A DNA stretch of 64,000 nucleotides, from the NCBI GenBank assembly GCA_037013685.1, contig CM072890.1, forward strand, positions 13,097,043 through 13,161,042. Reading direction: 5' to 3'. The DNA is from Acridotheres tristis. Taxonomy: Eukaryota > Chordata > Aves > Passeriformes > Sturnidae. This document shows, one piece after another, positions 1 through 13,659 of the stretch. Under the pieces are notes generated by a model that did not search any database, was not told the DNA's origin, and saw only the letters and a list, made by a program, of their open reading frames with translations. Each line of letters opens with the position of its first letter. Position 1 is the stretch's first letter. Both the position numbers and the translations under genes were made by a program.

Positions 1-968
1 TTTGGAGTTAGTAAAACTTTGGCTAAGTTTTGAATTTTTTTTTTTAAACCTACTAAAAGTTATACTATTAAATATATTTTGCTTGATTTGATGTCTTATC
101 AAAGGAAAAATGGTTTCCATAGCATGGCAGAAATAAATATTAATTCCTTAGGTTTCTTTTGTGTGTTTTTTGCATACGTATCTGATGAGTGCAGTTCATT
201 AAGGATACATATGAAATAATGAGTGTGTGGAAGATAAGAATGATATTTTCTTCACAATTGAAAAAGTTTCTCATGTTTCTCAAGTCACAGCAGTTTTAAA
301 TGTATTCCGATTGTTGGTATAATGTCGGATAACTCTAAAACATTTAAGATTTGTTGCTGGAATTTGATGTTTAGTGTGCATCAGTATTGAGGTTTTTTTT
401 ATTGATATTCAAATCTAATATTGATAAATGCATGTAATTAAACATCCTTTTTTTTTTTTAGCTTGGTCACCTTTAGGTAATTGAGACAGTGGTTAGTGAC
501 TTTTGACAACTCAGTCTCAAGATTTTACAGAGTAAAGATATACTTGAAGTAATTTCTGAGTCTGAATTTTTTTTTGTTTTGTTTGATCTAAAATCAAAAT
601 TATGAAAGTTAAAATTTTCCTTAGGACTAGGAAATATGTTGCAAAAACTAGGAACACCATCACCACTTTTTTTTCAAATATACTAATTCCTGCATGCTTT
701 GCATTAAAAAAGGAGGAGCCTCAAATCATGATGGTCTGGAAGACAAGATTGAAGTTGCACAGAAGGTTCTGTCTGTGGGGCAGATTCCAAGAGAACAAGT
801 GCTAATTATTTACTGTGAAAAAAGCCCACCAAAATTAAGAAAAATCCAAAGTCAGGTGAAGTTGTTGAGAGGACTGTGGAGAGCACCCTCAGAAATCAGG
901 TCCTTGGAGAGTAAACAGCCATCTTTGCAGCTCTCATTGGAGCATTTTCTTACTGAAATATGAAGGCT

Positions 969-985
969 TTTTTTTTTTTTTTTTT
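969..985 (+). repeat. Poly(T) run
   Basis: About 17 consecutive T residues in intron 1. No retroelement body was recognised on either side. Confidence 0.8.
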
Positions 986-3900
986 CTTTTAAAGTGATGT
1001 GCCTCCTCTATTCCTCTCTCCAACCAGTTGTGGTGAAATGCTAGGTCTTGCAAGGACTTTTTTCACCCTAAAACTTTTAAGCAAATATGTCTGGACTTCT
1101 AAACAATTACACAATTAGTAGTGAATCGTAAATGAATGTGCAATTTCAGAGGAAACAGGGAAGGCCTAAATCTGCTTAATTTAGCTTAATAATGCTGCAG
1201 ATGTAATTGTGTATTTTATAAGGTTGCTCTCTGAAAATGTGTTTTAATTTGGGAGTTTTGCCATTACCTTCTTGAAATGTGCATGCAGATTAATAGCCTG
1301 CCCCGGTGGGGAGAGCACATGGCTGTGCTTTCAATAGGCATGTCACTGACAAAGGAAACATATGGGCTATTTCAGTGCCATTTTTGAAAGCCATGTATAG
1401 GCCTGTAAGGGCAGGGGCCTGCAGGCTTCAGACTTCACGGTTGATTGCTAAGCTAGCCATAAAGTTTACTGTGAGCTATCAAAATGCTTTTGCTGGAGCT
1501 GTTGTGCTTCAGCACTGTTTTGTGGTGGGACAAGAACCCCAGATGTAGAACAATGCTGTTCTGACATTGCAGTAATGCAATGTATTGCAAAAGTATTGCA
1601 GAGACCATGCAGTACACTTCACTGTGGTTGCATTTCATTCTTTTGTATGTGATACTATGCAGTGTTTTTTCTCAATGATTTGGGCGCTGTGGTGCTTGGT
1701 ATTTGGTGTTCAGTAGATGCAAAAGACATGAACACAGATACGGGTCCTGCTGGGATGTACCTGGGGGTTGGTTTCTCCTGTGTCCACTGCTTCCCCTTTC
1801 ACGGCACACAATGGCACCTGCTGTTCCCTGTTATCCAAAAGGACATGGCAGTGTGTTAGCTTGTCAAGTGAGAATTTGTTTTTCCTGCACTCAGGGCTTT
1901 AGGGTGGTGGCTGGAAAGCTGGACAGTTTGCTCCTTTTGCTGGAAGAGGAGATGGTGCAGGTCAGGAAGGGATGTTTGGGGAAGCTTGCTGCTCCTTGAG
2001 TGGCAGAAGGAGTTGGTGGTGTATAGCATCAGTCCTTTCTTTGTTATTAGAATTTGATAAACTGACTGTCCTTTTTAAAACTTTGTCTCATGTTATTTTT
2101 AAAATAACTCTTACTCGAGAAGTTTCTTTGCTGTTTTCTAAATGCTGATCCAGATTAGTAGCAGATGTAATTTTTCATCTGGATAAGTGAAGAGACTGTG
2201 AGACCTGTGACTTTCTCTCTGGTGCAGTGGGTCATTCTGTCTGAAAACATGTATGGTGTTTTTCATGTGGCAGAACTGGTAGATCTGACCTTCACTCCAC
2301 TTGTGCATGTAGAAGCTGTGAAGAGGTTGTCATTTTTTCAGGTGCCATAGTTGGAAGCCCTAGAAATATATTGTATTTTTTAACTAGGGGTAACCATGTT
2401 GAGACTGGGGGACATGCCTGTAGTTGTGCTCTTAGCAGTTCTTTGAGCTGCTCCTGCAAATTAGGAGTCCCTGAACCTACTGAAAGGAGCCCTGCAATGT
2501 TTGGAAGATAGTTGCCAGACTTTGATGTTCTTTAAGGGAATTTTGCAAAGCCAGTGTCAGCAGCAGCCTACATGATTCTTCCGTTCATCATGTTCATCTC
2601 CTTTATTTACAGTTTCACTCAAGTAGCTGCTCTCTTGAGACATGAAATGCTCACCATGCTGGGTGCCCTCTTAGGGTCTTGGTGGCTTTCCTGGAATTAG
2701 CTAGGGAGAGAAAAGGAAACGGTCTTTTGAAAAGAGTCGTACCCTGAGAATATAGTAACTGATGATTTGGGCCTGCTCAGGTTTCTGCCTTTTGGTAATG
2801 TTTTGCTGCTGTTGGTTTTAACATTTGGGTTAAAAAACAAAAATGAAAGTGGATGGGCTAATATTGACAAAACTGTTAATATTTTACAGAACCTAGTGTG
2901 AGTCTTGCTGGGTGTAGAAAATCCATGTCTTTGGCAAGGGCAAATCTGCTGTCTGTGTTACTATTGCTAAGTGTTTACTGGAGTCATTATATCTCTTCAA
3001 TATCAGATCAGTCATTTATTTAGAATTTACTTGCTCTTGCTTTACATTTTTTTCAAAAATTTCAGCTAGTTTGTTTACATGTTGTTTTTCTTTAACTTTG
3101 CTTGCTGCAATGGCAGGTCTCTAGTTTTCAGACCAAAAATATACACTATCTCAATGTGCAAGACGATTAAGCAGGGATTTAATTTGTTTTGGGATAATAA
3201 GTGGCAGTTGTTTACGTCTTCAGCAGAATACTTTGCAGTATTGCACCAAGACCGGTTTTTCCTCCTTAAAACTCTTCAACTCTCCTGAGCAACTATGCCA
3301 GTAAAGCAAGTCTGTGTATTCAAAAAACGTGAAAACAATAATATATCTGAAATAGGACTGCTTGCCACTGTGATTGTATCTTCACTTGCACAAAATAATT
3401 TTTTTCCCCTAATAGCATGAAAGGGAGAAATTCTGTAACCAAACATCAGATAAATATTCAAATAACCTTGGTATTTGTCTCACCAGATATATTCCCAATG
3501 TCCTTCAGGCAAAGTGCATCACCTGGTCTGGGTTTGTTCAGTGCCATCAAGAACAGAGACTAGTGGAATAATAATGTAAACCTAAAAAATCTAAAAAAAT
3601 TGTCCCTCGTGCCATTTTTCATTGAACTTGCCTCAGTGAATTTGGTGCTCAGTCTGATTTATTTTATTATAAAAAGGTCAAGATTGATATTGTTGGCCAC
3701 TTTATTGTGCAAATTGACTTTCCCACCAGTTTCTCCTTTGCCATCTTCAATGGGAATAGGCAGCTTCTGTTTCATCTCTGGCCTCCAAATGCCCATCCCT
3801 TTAGAGGTAATGGAGAAACCGAGGATTCTGCAGTGTTTATGATATATGTACATATTTCAGAAAAACCCACTTCTTTCAGAAGATGATACATGAGTTGCCT

Positions 3901-4749
3901 TGTGCTGTTACTGAGAAAAAGAACAAGAATTACGTAGTGCCTACTGTCACCCCATGTGCTAAGTAAGTTTTAATTGTTGGTGCCTTCCTTGAACTGTCAA
4001 ATTGAAAAGTAGTTTTTTAAGAGAACTTACGACTCTCAGTGTGAATCAACGGGCAAAGTGTAGAGGTAGTTTTGCATATGACCATTTTCAGTCTTAAAGT
4101 GTTTTGCATCTCTAATTTAAAGAAAGAAAAACTATTGAGTAGTAGCACCCTGCCTTGGGATTTGAGCCCTGCTCATGTTCGTGTTGAAGTAGAAGCTTTA
4201 TATATGATAGTGGTGAATTCTGTTTAGCTCTACTGTACATCAATGGGAATCTGCAGGAACGTATAGATACCTGGCTTAGCAACTTAATCTAAGGGCTTTG
4301 CTAAAAGAGTTAAGAGTGACTTAAAAATTTTAAAGTTTGGTAAAGGAGACCGGTTCTTGCAGCAGAATGGTGCTAGCACATGCTTCTTTTGAGGAAGCAG
4401 ATGTCTTAAGTATTCATATCTGCAAAACTATTGGGAAAGCCTTAAGATCTGTCAGTGTTAGAGATGTTGCTTAACTCCTTCGGGACCTCAAACATATAGC
4501 CTTAAATGGGATTACTTCTTAACCTGTCACTATGAAATAGTTGGTCTTTTCTTTAGGTCTCCCTGAAGTGCATAAGATATTAGAAATACAGGATATTGCT
4601 CTGTATTTGCTTTGTATTTTAAAAGAAGTTAACACATAGTATAATTTCAGAGAATATATGCAGATCACTCAAGAAGCTTCAGCAAATAATCACTGCATGT
4701 ACAGTTAAAAACACCAACAGGCCCTATTGTGCTGCGATCTTGTCAGCAG

Positions 4750-4765
4750 CAGCAGTGCACTGCTG
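4750..4765. other. 16-bp perfect palindrome
   Basis: CAGCAGTGCACTGCTG reads the same on both strands. It follows a short CAG run and contains GTGCAC at its centre. Confidence 0.75.
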
Positions 4766-5460
4766 ATGTCTTGGAAAGACTTTTCTCCAGGTGTGCAACT
4801 CAGAAGGAGGAGATTCAGTTACAGCTTTTCTTTACCAGCTTTTCAGTGCAAATAGCTTTCATTAAGCTTTCACACAATAGCCCAAGGCTTTTGGGGAAGG
4901 ACTAGGCTGGAAACTCAGCATACTTATTGCCATATGTTGCATGCATTTAGACAAAGTGGTGAATGAAGCACAAGAGGCATCTTAAACATTGAAAATCTTG
5001 GTCATATTTTAAGCTTTTTAAACTGTTACAAAGATAACATCTGTGGGGAGATTAATGAGCAATAAGTAAACTCTGTTGAATCCAAGATTGCAGAATGCAG
5101 TTTAACTGCTTTAGGTTTCAGCACACTCATTTAATTACTGGGTTACTGAAGATTTTCTCTGCTGTGGGTACTGTGTGTGTGTGTAAAGGAAAATGTGAAC
5201 GTTTATACAAAGAACTGTGAATGAAGTTTGGGGATATTACCTTCATGTTGCCTACACAATCCTACTTTATATTATCCCTGCCTTAATTTATTTTCAAGAA
5301 GATTGTGGATAGGTCTTGCTATCACTTAAATTCAAGTAATTATTTCAGTGTTCACTTCCCCATGTGATTTAACACAAGTTTAGTTATTCTTTTTCTGGCC
5401 TAGGGAGAGATTTCCTTCCAATAATTACCTCTACTGCCCTTTGTGCTTCTGCACATTAGT

Positions 5461-5503
5461 TTGTTTGGAGAAGCATAGTTGCTCGGTAAGCAACTCCAAA
5501 CAA
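5461..5503. other. Two-part inverted repeat (hairpin-capable)
   Basis: Outer arms TTGTTTGGAG (5461-5470) and CTCCAAACAA (5494-5503) pair over 10 bp. Inner arms TTGCT (5479-5483) and AGCAA (5489-5493) pair over 5 bp around a 5-nt loop, leaving an 8-nt bulge on the 5' side. Confidence 0.7.
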
Positions 5504-5820
5504 GGCAGTGCCTGGAGCCGTCTTGGAAACATAAATTATACCTTTTAAATATCATGCTAAGCTTCAGTTTGCAGAAAGTAAACTACCAGATGTACTGAAT
5601 AAGCAAGCTCTAAACATTTCTTCCTTAACTAAAGGCCCTGTGAGTTCAGCAGGAAAACACCAGTTCACACTGCCTCTCAATACTCTATTGGGGCAATACA
5701 GGTACAAAGGAAAAGACATTCATATTACCTGATAACACCATTAATTCAACCATTTCTTTCTACTGGCAGCTGTTTAGTCATACAGTATTAAAATGTATTT
5801 ATAAGATGAATGGGATGCAA

Positions 5821-5859
5821 TGCTACCAGACAGATTGCTCCTATGGTAGCAAAGCAATC
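5821..5859. other. Interleaved inverted repeats
   Basis: TGCTACCA (5821-5828) pairs with TGGTAGCA (5844-5851), and GATTGCT (5833-5839) pairs with AGCAATC (5853-5859). The order is pseudoknot-like, but only one base separates the last two arms, so both stems probably cannot form fully at once. Confidence 0.6.
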
Positions 5860-6124
5860 CATACTTAATCTTGTGGAAATTTCACAGGATTATATCCTTC
5901 TGTTTGCCTTCTGTGATGACCTACTTAATACACAGTATGGATGAAAGAAAAGCAAATACAAATAATAAAGACCAGCAGGATAAAGTGCATACATTCTCTG
6001 TTAAAACCGTTTTTATTTGAATTCAGTGGTAGTTAGAAGAGAGAAGTTCTTGAACTGTGTGGTATAGAATTAGTTCTAGAAGCTATTTCATTTATAACAT
6101 TTATTAATCTATATGCTGTAAAAA

Positions 6125-6149
6125 AACCCGTCTGTGTCCAGGACGGGTT
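6125..6149. other. 8-bp perfect stem-loop
   Basis: AACCCGTC (6125-6132) and GACGGGTT (6142-6149) flank a 9-nt loop. It stands out as GC-rich in an AT-rich setting. There is no T-run after it, and a bacterial-type terminator would have no meaning here. Confidence 0.7.
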
Positions 6150-7924
6150 ACTTCACTCTGCTATGTTTACTATAAATTGTTTTTATATCTAACTATTTTG
6201 TGGTAAATATGATGAAAAGTAGCAAAAGGTTCCATTTGTCTTGAACCTTTGAATATTTAGTGTTCTTATTAAGATGGAATAATTATTTAACCCTACTGTT
6301 AATGGCAAGTAAGTATTTGTAAAGTTGACTGTCGTTGTGTATGTGGAAAAAAATTAATTGTTTTAACTTGAGAAAGCCATGCATGTTTTAAAATAAAATT
6401 TTCTTCTTCATTATACCCTGGTATATATGACCAGACAAACAGACAAAAAGTGATCATGTTTTGCATGTTTCCTCACCTTTTCCCCTAAAGTAGTCTCTTA
6501 AGCCTCTAATCTGATCACCTGTCCCTCAACTAAAATTTAAAATAAATCACTGTATCTGCTTTACATTTTTCAGATTGGGTAGTGAATATAAAATATATTG
6601 TTGTTTATTGTGGAATCTGACATTGTAATTGCAGAGTGTTATTTCATTTGTTGCATTAAAAATAGTTTGCCAGTTTCAATAGTAACCTTTTCACACTGTA
6701 AACTTTCAGGGCATTTTTTTTTTAATGTTATCTTCATAGTTTTGCTGGTGATAAATTGGAAAAATGTGTGTGTTAATGGAAGTAAATTATTAAATTGGTA
6801 ATGAGGAAACAGGCTGTCAATAGCTTAAAGATGTCTGTGTTAGGAGCAAATTTCAAGCTGCATGGCGAGTTTTACTGGCCTTGGTTTACTGACCCAGTAA
6901 AATTCATAGTCTTTCAAGGTAGAAGGAACCAGACTTCCTCAAAACAGGCAAGAACAAGACAAACCAGATCATATTATTAGTGGAGCTTCGGAAGGATACA
7001 TTTTGTTCACCTTTTATCCATTATAGGTGTCTTAATCTGAATTTACATTGGTCAGTTGGCTTTAGGTAAGATCTAGAGATTTCCTTGCCAGTAGAGTAGC
7101 TATGATGATATGACAAACATGGACGTATTTTTACGTGGAGATGACCAAGGAGACAAATGTTCATAAGCCAAGGTTGGGGTTTTTTTGAGTTCCTCTCTAA
7201 AATTCATGTTGTTGGGAAAATGCATGTGCTATTTCTATCTATAAGCAAGCTAGAAATACATGCAGATTACTTGATTGCCTTCTGTGGGTTGCTTGCTTTT
7301 CAGTCACACATGAATTAGATGTGTTTGTATAAAAATTGATTCTGGGTACATGATCAAAGTTGATAAGCATTAATATCTGTTGCAAAGAGTATGGACCAGC
7401 CAGTTAATGTGGTAGGTCTTTGTTTTTCATGTGAATAATTGAAATAATTCTGTTTGCATTAAGTAAGCTGGTTTTTTTCTTGACAGTTTAGTGATTAAAA
7501 TCTGATCAGTTTTAAATAGGTGTAGTCATTTAAATGCTGAAAACAAAGTTAAACTGAAGAGATAACCTTTTCAAGAAAATCACTTGTAATGTTTCCTTGA
7601 CCTCTTTTTTATAATTGCAAGTGGTGGCTCTCAGTACTTTTTGGTAGAGGGTTTCTGTGAAACATTTCATATGTTTGTAAACATTTTACTTAAAAATTAG
7701 AAAATATGTTAAGTTTTTATTGGCTTATATAGTTGGGTCAGCAATAGTAAGTATTACGAATTTTATTCGTATTAGGGCAGAATCCAGAGGTCCATAGCTG
7801 TCCTACTAAATTTGATTAGCACAACTATCCAGTTTGGGATGCAATTCCTAACCAATAGTCGTGTTTGTGAGTGCCTCCAATGTCTGAGTAGTTTTGGGGT
7901 GTTTGTTTGGTTTCGTTTTTTTGG

Positions 7925-8144
7925 AGGGACCTCTGGAGATCATCCAGTCTAACCCCCCTACCAAAGCAGGGTCACCTGGAGGAGGTGACACAGGTATGTG
8001 CCCAGGTGGGGTTTGAATGTCTCCAGGGGAGGACTCAATGACTTCCCTGAGCAGCCTCTAATAGTGCTCTGCCACCCTCAAAGTAAAGAAGTACCTCCTC
8101 TTGTTGCTACCTCGGTGAAACTTCCTGTGGTTTAGTTTATGGCC
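7925..8144 (-). mobile_element. CR1 LINE fragment
   Basis: Read on the + strand, this matches the reverse complement of the avian CR1 3' region as I know it. Landmarks are GGGACCTCTGGAGATCATCC, AAGCAGGGTCACCTGGAG, CAGTGCTCTGCCACC-like text at 8066 and AAAGTAAAGAAGTACCTCCT. It is diverged and lacks both the CR1 3' tail and the ORFs, so it is an old truncated copy. It is antisense to LGR4. Confidence 0.85.
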
Positions 8145-8149
8145 ATATT

Positions 8150-8235
8150 TGCTTAGTTTGGTTAGTTGTTTTTGTTTGTTTGAGGGTTTTTGTTGGTTTG
8201 TTGTTGTTTGTTTGGGGGAGTGTTTGTTTTTTGAA
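8150..8235 (+). repeat. G/T-rich simple sequence
   Basis: Imperfect GTTT/GTTG repeats, almost free of A and C, directly after the CR1 fragment at 7925-8144. Confidence 0.8.
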
Positions 8236-9088
8236 AACAGCAGATTAGACACTGAGCCATGCAACTAGTGAGTGGCAAAGTCTCACCCTTGTGTGGGCCT
8301 TGGGTTGCACAGGATGGATGGAGTTTTGTCATGCTTTTTTATATTCTATTGCAATGGCATAGTCTCACATTATATTGCAGTTTTATCGGATATTCTAGCA
8401 GTGTTTTTATCAGGTTGATACAAATTTGGATTGTAGCTGATGTATTGGATGCACTTACGATGGGCTTTCATGCTTGGTTTTAGAATGTAAATTACTTTTC
8501 TTGCTCTTTGCTACTAGGGAAGAGTTCCTCCTGAACTGCTGTTGTAAATAACAGAAATTGTCAATAATGTAGCAGAACTTGAGTGCAAATTCCTCCTTTA
8601 TCAATATTCAACTCTGTTAAGGTCAGTGATATGAGACATTCTGATAAAGGCTGAGAATAGGCCTTCTGAAAACATGTGCTTAGAGTTAGGCCTTCAAACT
8701 AAGCCATGCAGACATTGCTGTGGTTTTTTCCTCCTTATTTTTTTGTATAGTTACATTGTATTTTCTTGTAGGAGGAGGAAACAGAACACCATGTAGGACA
8801 GGTGGTCATCATATATTATTTATTGTGGCCTTAATTCTGTCGTCTAAGGTAAGACTAGAAAGAGATTTTGGTGTATAATACCTAAGTACGCATCTTATCT
8901 TTGAAAAGCAAAATCACTGAGTACCATTAGATTACCATTGCTGAAAGGAAAGTTGCTTCTTTGATTATGTAAACAGAGTTACAAGCAGCTGACTCTCTGG
9001 TGTATTTTAAAAAAATACAAAAGGGTTTTTTATTATTTAAAAAATAATTAAAAGGTCTCTGTTGCTTTGTACCCAGTTACGTTTTCAT

Positions 9089-9484
9089 AAAATCATAGAG
9101 TGGTTTGGATTGGAAGGGACTAAAGATCCCCTAGTTCCAACCTCCATGCCATGGGCAGGGACACCTTTGACTAGACCATGTTGCTCAGACTCCCGTCCGA
9201 CCTGGTCTTGAATGAGGGATGTTCCAGGGATGAGGCGTGCACAATTTCTCTGGGGAACTTGTTCCAGTGTCTCACCACCTTACACTAATGAATGTCTTCC
9301 TACTATCTAATGTAAGCCTACTGTCTTTCAGATTGATGCCATTCCTCGTTGTTCTGACACTACATGCTCTTGTAAATAGTCTTTTTCCATTTCTTTTTTA
9401 GGCTCCCTTCAGGTATTGGGAGGCTGCAATTATGTCACCCCAAAGCCTTCTCTTTTCTAAGCTGAGCAATCCCAGGTTTTGCCT
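9089..9484 (-). mobile_element. CR1 LINE 3' end
   Basis: The + strand begins with an ATCATAGAG-like tail followed by GGTTTGGATTGGAAGGGAC, then GCCATGGGCAGGGACACC, CTTGTTCCAGTGTCTCACCA and CTTCAGGTATTGGGAGGCTG. This order is the reverse complement of the CR1 3' end. The copy is about 400 bp, 5'-truncated in the usual CR1 manner, diverged and non-coding. It is antisense to LGR4 and about 0.95 kb from the other CR1 fragment. Confidence 0.92.
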
Positions 9485-12400
9485 AGACACACAGTTTTCT
9501 TTGTAGCATGTGGTACTTGTTAAAGAGTGCCTGCCTGATACGTAGGTGGTGTAGAGAGGATTTTAAAATACTGCTTTTTGCATTTGCTCAGATTGGTGTT
9601 TGTATTAAAAATGTTTTTGTCTGTTCTTCATGTTTTGGGGGTTTCTGTCAATTACAAAAAGGCTATTCCAGTTTTCGTTCAGGGGAGAAGGTGTTTTAGA
9701 GATCACCAGAAACTCAGCCTGTGGTTCTTTGATGTGAAAAATATCCTCTGGTAATGATTCTGGTGGCTTTTGGCTGGACTGGCTGGGCCAGTCTCCCGCG
9801 GGGAAGGTGCTTGTATTCACAGGTCAAGGACATTTACAGGATAATGGAGTAAGGCAGCAGCACACTGGTGGGTTTGGACCATGGTTGGGCAGGTGATGGC
9901 TTTGTTAAGTGGTGGTTGTACCTGGTAATCCCTACCCACCCCTCAGCCCTTCACCACATGCATTAGATGCCTCCCAAAAAACAGTGACTGCATTAGTCTG
10001 CTGCTCCGACTGGTTTGGAGTGGGAAGGGATTAGTTTATTAGGTTTCTTCCAATCAGCCTGCATCTATGAGGATGATATTTCCATGGTGTTTTCTTAAAA
10101 CTGTTTTGTGTTTGGGGCTCAAATATTACAAGTTTCTCTAGCATTTCTGTCAAACAGAATCTTCCTACACTGCTGAAAAGCAGATGTAATCCTCAAATGT
10201 CCTGTTTAATACGCAGTCATCAGTATTACATCAGTTTGGCCCTAAATAGGGGAGTTCAGATTACTTTCATTCTATTAAATGCAAGTTGATATTTAATTGT
10301 ATGAGAGGCCAATTACATAGCAAGGTTTATACTTTAGCCTTCACCGGCTCTATTTTCAGACAATGCTGATGCTGTCATGTGCACTGGCAGTGTTACCCGG
10401 TTCTTTCTCAGCTTCAGGGTGACCAGAGATGTTTCATCAACATGCCTTGTTCCACATGCTTTCATTTTGGGAGCTGCTGTCTTGTGATAGGTTTGAGTGA
10501 GCTGTTGCAGATAGGCTAGTTTTATGGCTACCTGTATTTAGCAAGGGATATATACAGCAAAGAATGAGCTTAGTAAGCTTGAGCTTCTTAAATATTGATG
10601 ATAATATTTAAAAGCTAAAATATTATAGCATTTCAGTTGTGAATACATGGAAATTGTGTGTACTGCTTAATGTGTTTCAGAAATCCCTGTAACTTTTCTT
10701 CTTTCAATACAAGAAAACAGGCGTGTAATGCTTCATTGAAAGAAGCCTGCAGGGGTGCTTTGTGAGGGACTTAATTAAGGGCTTTGAAAGACTAAACAAA
10801 AGGAAAAAGAAAACGCTACAGGGTTATTGTTATTCCAGCCCATTGGCTCAGAGAGCTGACCATCCATTGGTGCCTTCTATCCTTTTGGGAGCTGAATGAC
10901 ACTTTTGTTCATGGTTAACAGAGGTGAAAGAAGCCAATTATTGGCTGTCTTTTCCACAGGGCAGCTGCAGAGGGATTTCACTGCAGGCAAATACGGACTT
11001 TTCTACCGCAAGGATGGTTGTGATGACAGTTATTTTTGTGTAATTGTATGAAAGAAAACGGATCTTTTTTTTGCCTTCCAGTGACTTGTGTAGATGTTTA
11101 TTGAAAACTACTGTGAATGTACTGGCAGGGAATGAGAACGTGTGAGGGACTGGATTCCCCATGCAAACAGTGTACTCAGCCTTTTCTGTGAGTGTGTGAT
11201 TGAGAGAGGTTTTTAAAATGTATTTTTCTTCTCTTACTTTCTTTTTTACCTTGAAATTGCAGTTGATTTTAACTGTAGAGTTTTTCTAATTTGTGTACAG
11301 TGTGCATTTAACCCTCTTACGGCTTGCCAGTTCAGGCTGTGCTGGCTCCTTTGTATGCAGTAATGATAGAGGAACAACCTCTGCAGGTTAGTGGGAAGCC
11401 CTACAACAGCAAAACACATCAGCATACCATTAAGGACCCCAGAAAGTGTCTCTGTGCCTGAAACCTGTCATCCCTTCTCCTGTATCTTATTGCTTGGTCC
11501 AGTACATTATAAAAATCTTTTCCCCAAACTCTTTCTTTTATAATTAAGAATGTATTCTTTTCCCTGCAAATTTTCTTCGTTTCACTAGTTGTAGTTTAAA
11601 TGTGTAAAGAGACTCAGTTGACTAAGAACCAGTTCTCTGACTATCGGGATTCTGGAGAAGTCTCCTCCAGTTAGGGGAAAATTTTGATCGAGGGCCAATG
11701 TCTCAGAGTTGATCCATCTTTGTTATACTAGAAGACTTATTGTCATGCTAGCTGCTCATTAGTCTTGTCAGTTGTTGAGGTGGGCTACATGTGGTAGCCT
11801 CTTTGCATTTAGACATAGTTCACAGTAATACTATTAAACAAAAGGACAAAGGTGATGTTCTTCAACTTATGTGGCTTTCTGCTGCAGATCAGAGGATAGT
11901 CTGCCTTTTGTCCTTAGACCTTTGGAAGTGGAAATGCTGAGTACATTCTTCCTTCATCTTTTGGTGAATAAACAGAAGTTATGCTTTCATTTAGTTTCTC
12001 TTCATCCAGACTGATTCTTTTCCTTGAGATTTTTTTTTGATGCAATGACCTATTACCCGAAGACAGGACTGCTCCTGCAGATTCTACTGTATTGCTGACC
12101 CCCATTGATTGAAATTAGTTGTAGCCCCATGAGCTTAGCATAGTGCAGGCATCATTGCCTGAGGCTCTTGAATCCTTAGAGGATGTGACTTTGAGGCACT
12201 TGTCATTTGTGGGCCAGTGTCAGTTGTAGGGCTGTGCCTCTGCCAATTTCCTGAGAATGGAGAGATGTGTACATGTGTGGGGCTGTCCAGTTGTCTGCAT
12301 AATGCCAGCAGCAATTAGCAGGGATCAGGGTGACTCTCCTGGGCCTGGAGCCTGTCTGAGGGAATGGGCAAGCAGCCTGGCTCTCAGGGAAGTAACCAAG

Positions 12401-13659
12401 AAAAGTTGTGTGTTTTTTCACAAAGCAAAAAGCATACATGAATTTGGCTTCCTGAAATGAAATAATTAGCTGTGTGATGTCAGGTAATAACAAGATAATT
12501 CCTGGCACTCTGTATGAGAAGAAACAAAATTGAGTTTGAATACTCCCTTGATGTCCCTTGTTCAGTCCTGTATTATTGAAATAGAAGCTGAACCCGTAGC
12601 TCTTCTCTAAGAGTGTCCTGGCAGATAATTTTGGCAGCTTTCATTTTAATTCATGTCTAAGGTTCACTGGAAGCTAAAGTGGATACTTAACCCATGTCTT
12701 CATATGTACCTATAAAGAACTTGGACATAGATCTCAAATAAAAAAAAAGAAATGTAGATGAAACCATCATAACTCTACAGATCAGGAAGGCTGGTGAGGC
12801 TGTTTGGATTCTTGTACTCAGCTGCACTCCTTGTCAATAGGCAGCAACTTGGCCATTTGTTGAAGTTACAGTTTCCTGAGAGAAACACAAGGGTTGTTTG
12901 TCAGCACACATGAACTCTGCTACGTGGGAAACTTTAGGTAGACTTAATCCTGTAAATGTTATAAATAGAAATTACTCATGGTAAAATGCTATGCAATAAT
13001 TGATGACCAAAAATTTTCAAAACTCGTTTTACATCTTATCAAAATTGGTTGTTCTTGATCAGCTTATTTAAGATACCTTGAAAATTGCTACATAAAAGCA
13101 TGTTTGGTTCTAAAAAGGCCCTTCCAGGTGCTGCCATGAAGTCTATTTTGGCACTAGGAAGTTGTACTATGTGCTTTTAGTTTTCCCACAGTATAGATAT
13201 TTTGAGTGCTTTTTGCCAGAAATAGTTTTTAGTTACATCCAAGTTACATGTTATATGTGACTGGAAAAAGTTCTTAAATGCTAAAACTGTTGTATATAGA
13301 TTTGGACTAAGCATGACGTTTAGATTTTGTCATCTGTCTTCATTGTATCAGAGGCTGTCTCCATTCACCGATTTTGTTTAGCTATTTTTTTTGTTTTAGC
13401 CTTCTAAAAATGTAGGTCTTTCCTAGACTTTTGAGGCTCTGGTTGCTTTCTAAACATTGGGTGGGACAGACTAGAAGACCAAAATAAACCAAAAGAAAGT
13501 GAATAAAATTCAAAGAACTTAGAGTTACTAAAGCTGGCATTCTTATGAAATTGGATTTATAGCTGTTTATGTTCTTTTCGCAGCAGAGCAAAAACACACA
13601 CTGGAACTGCAACAGAAGATTTTTATATGAACATACGTGTGAATATCACTGCTTTTTTT

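Noticed and set aside
694..963. 89-codon frame on the + strand with protein-like composition
   Set aside because: No recognisable domain, no flanking splice or retrocopy hallmarks that I could support; left as probable chance.
6125..6149. Intrinsic transcription terminator
   Set aside because: The stem has no following T-run and the host is a vertebrate, where such signals do not apply.
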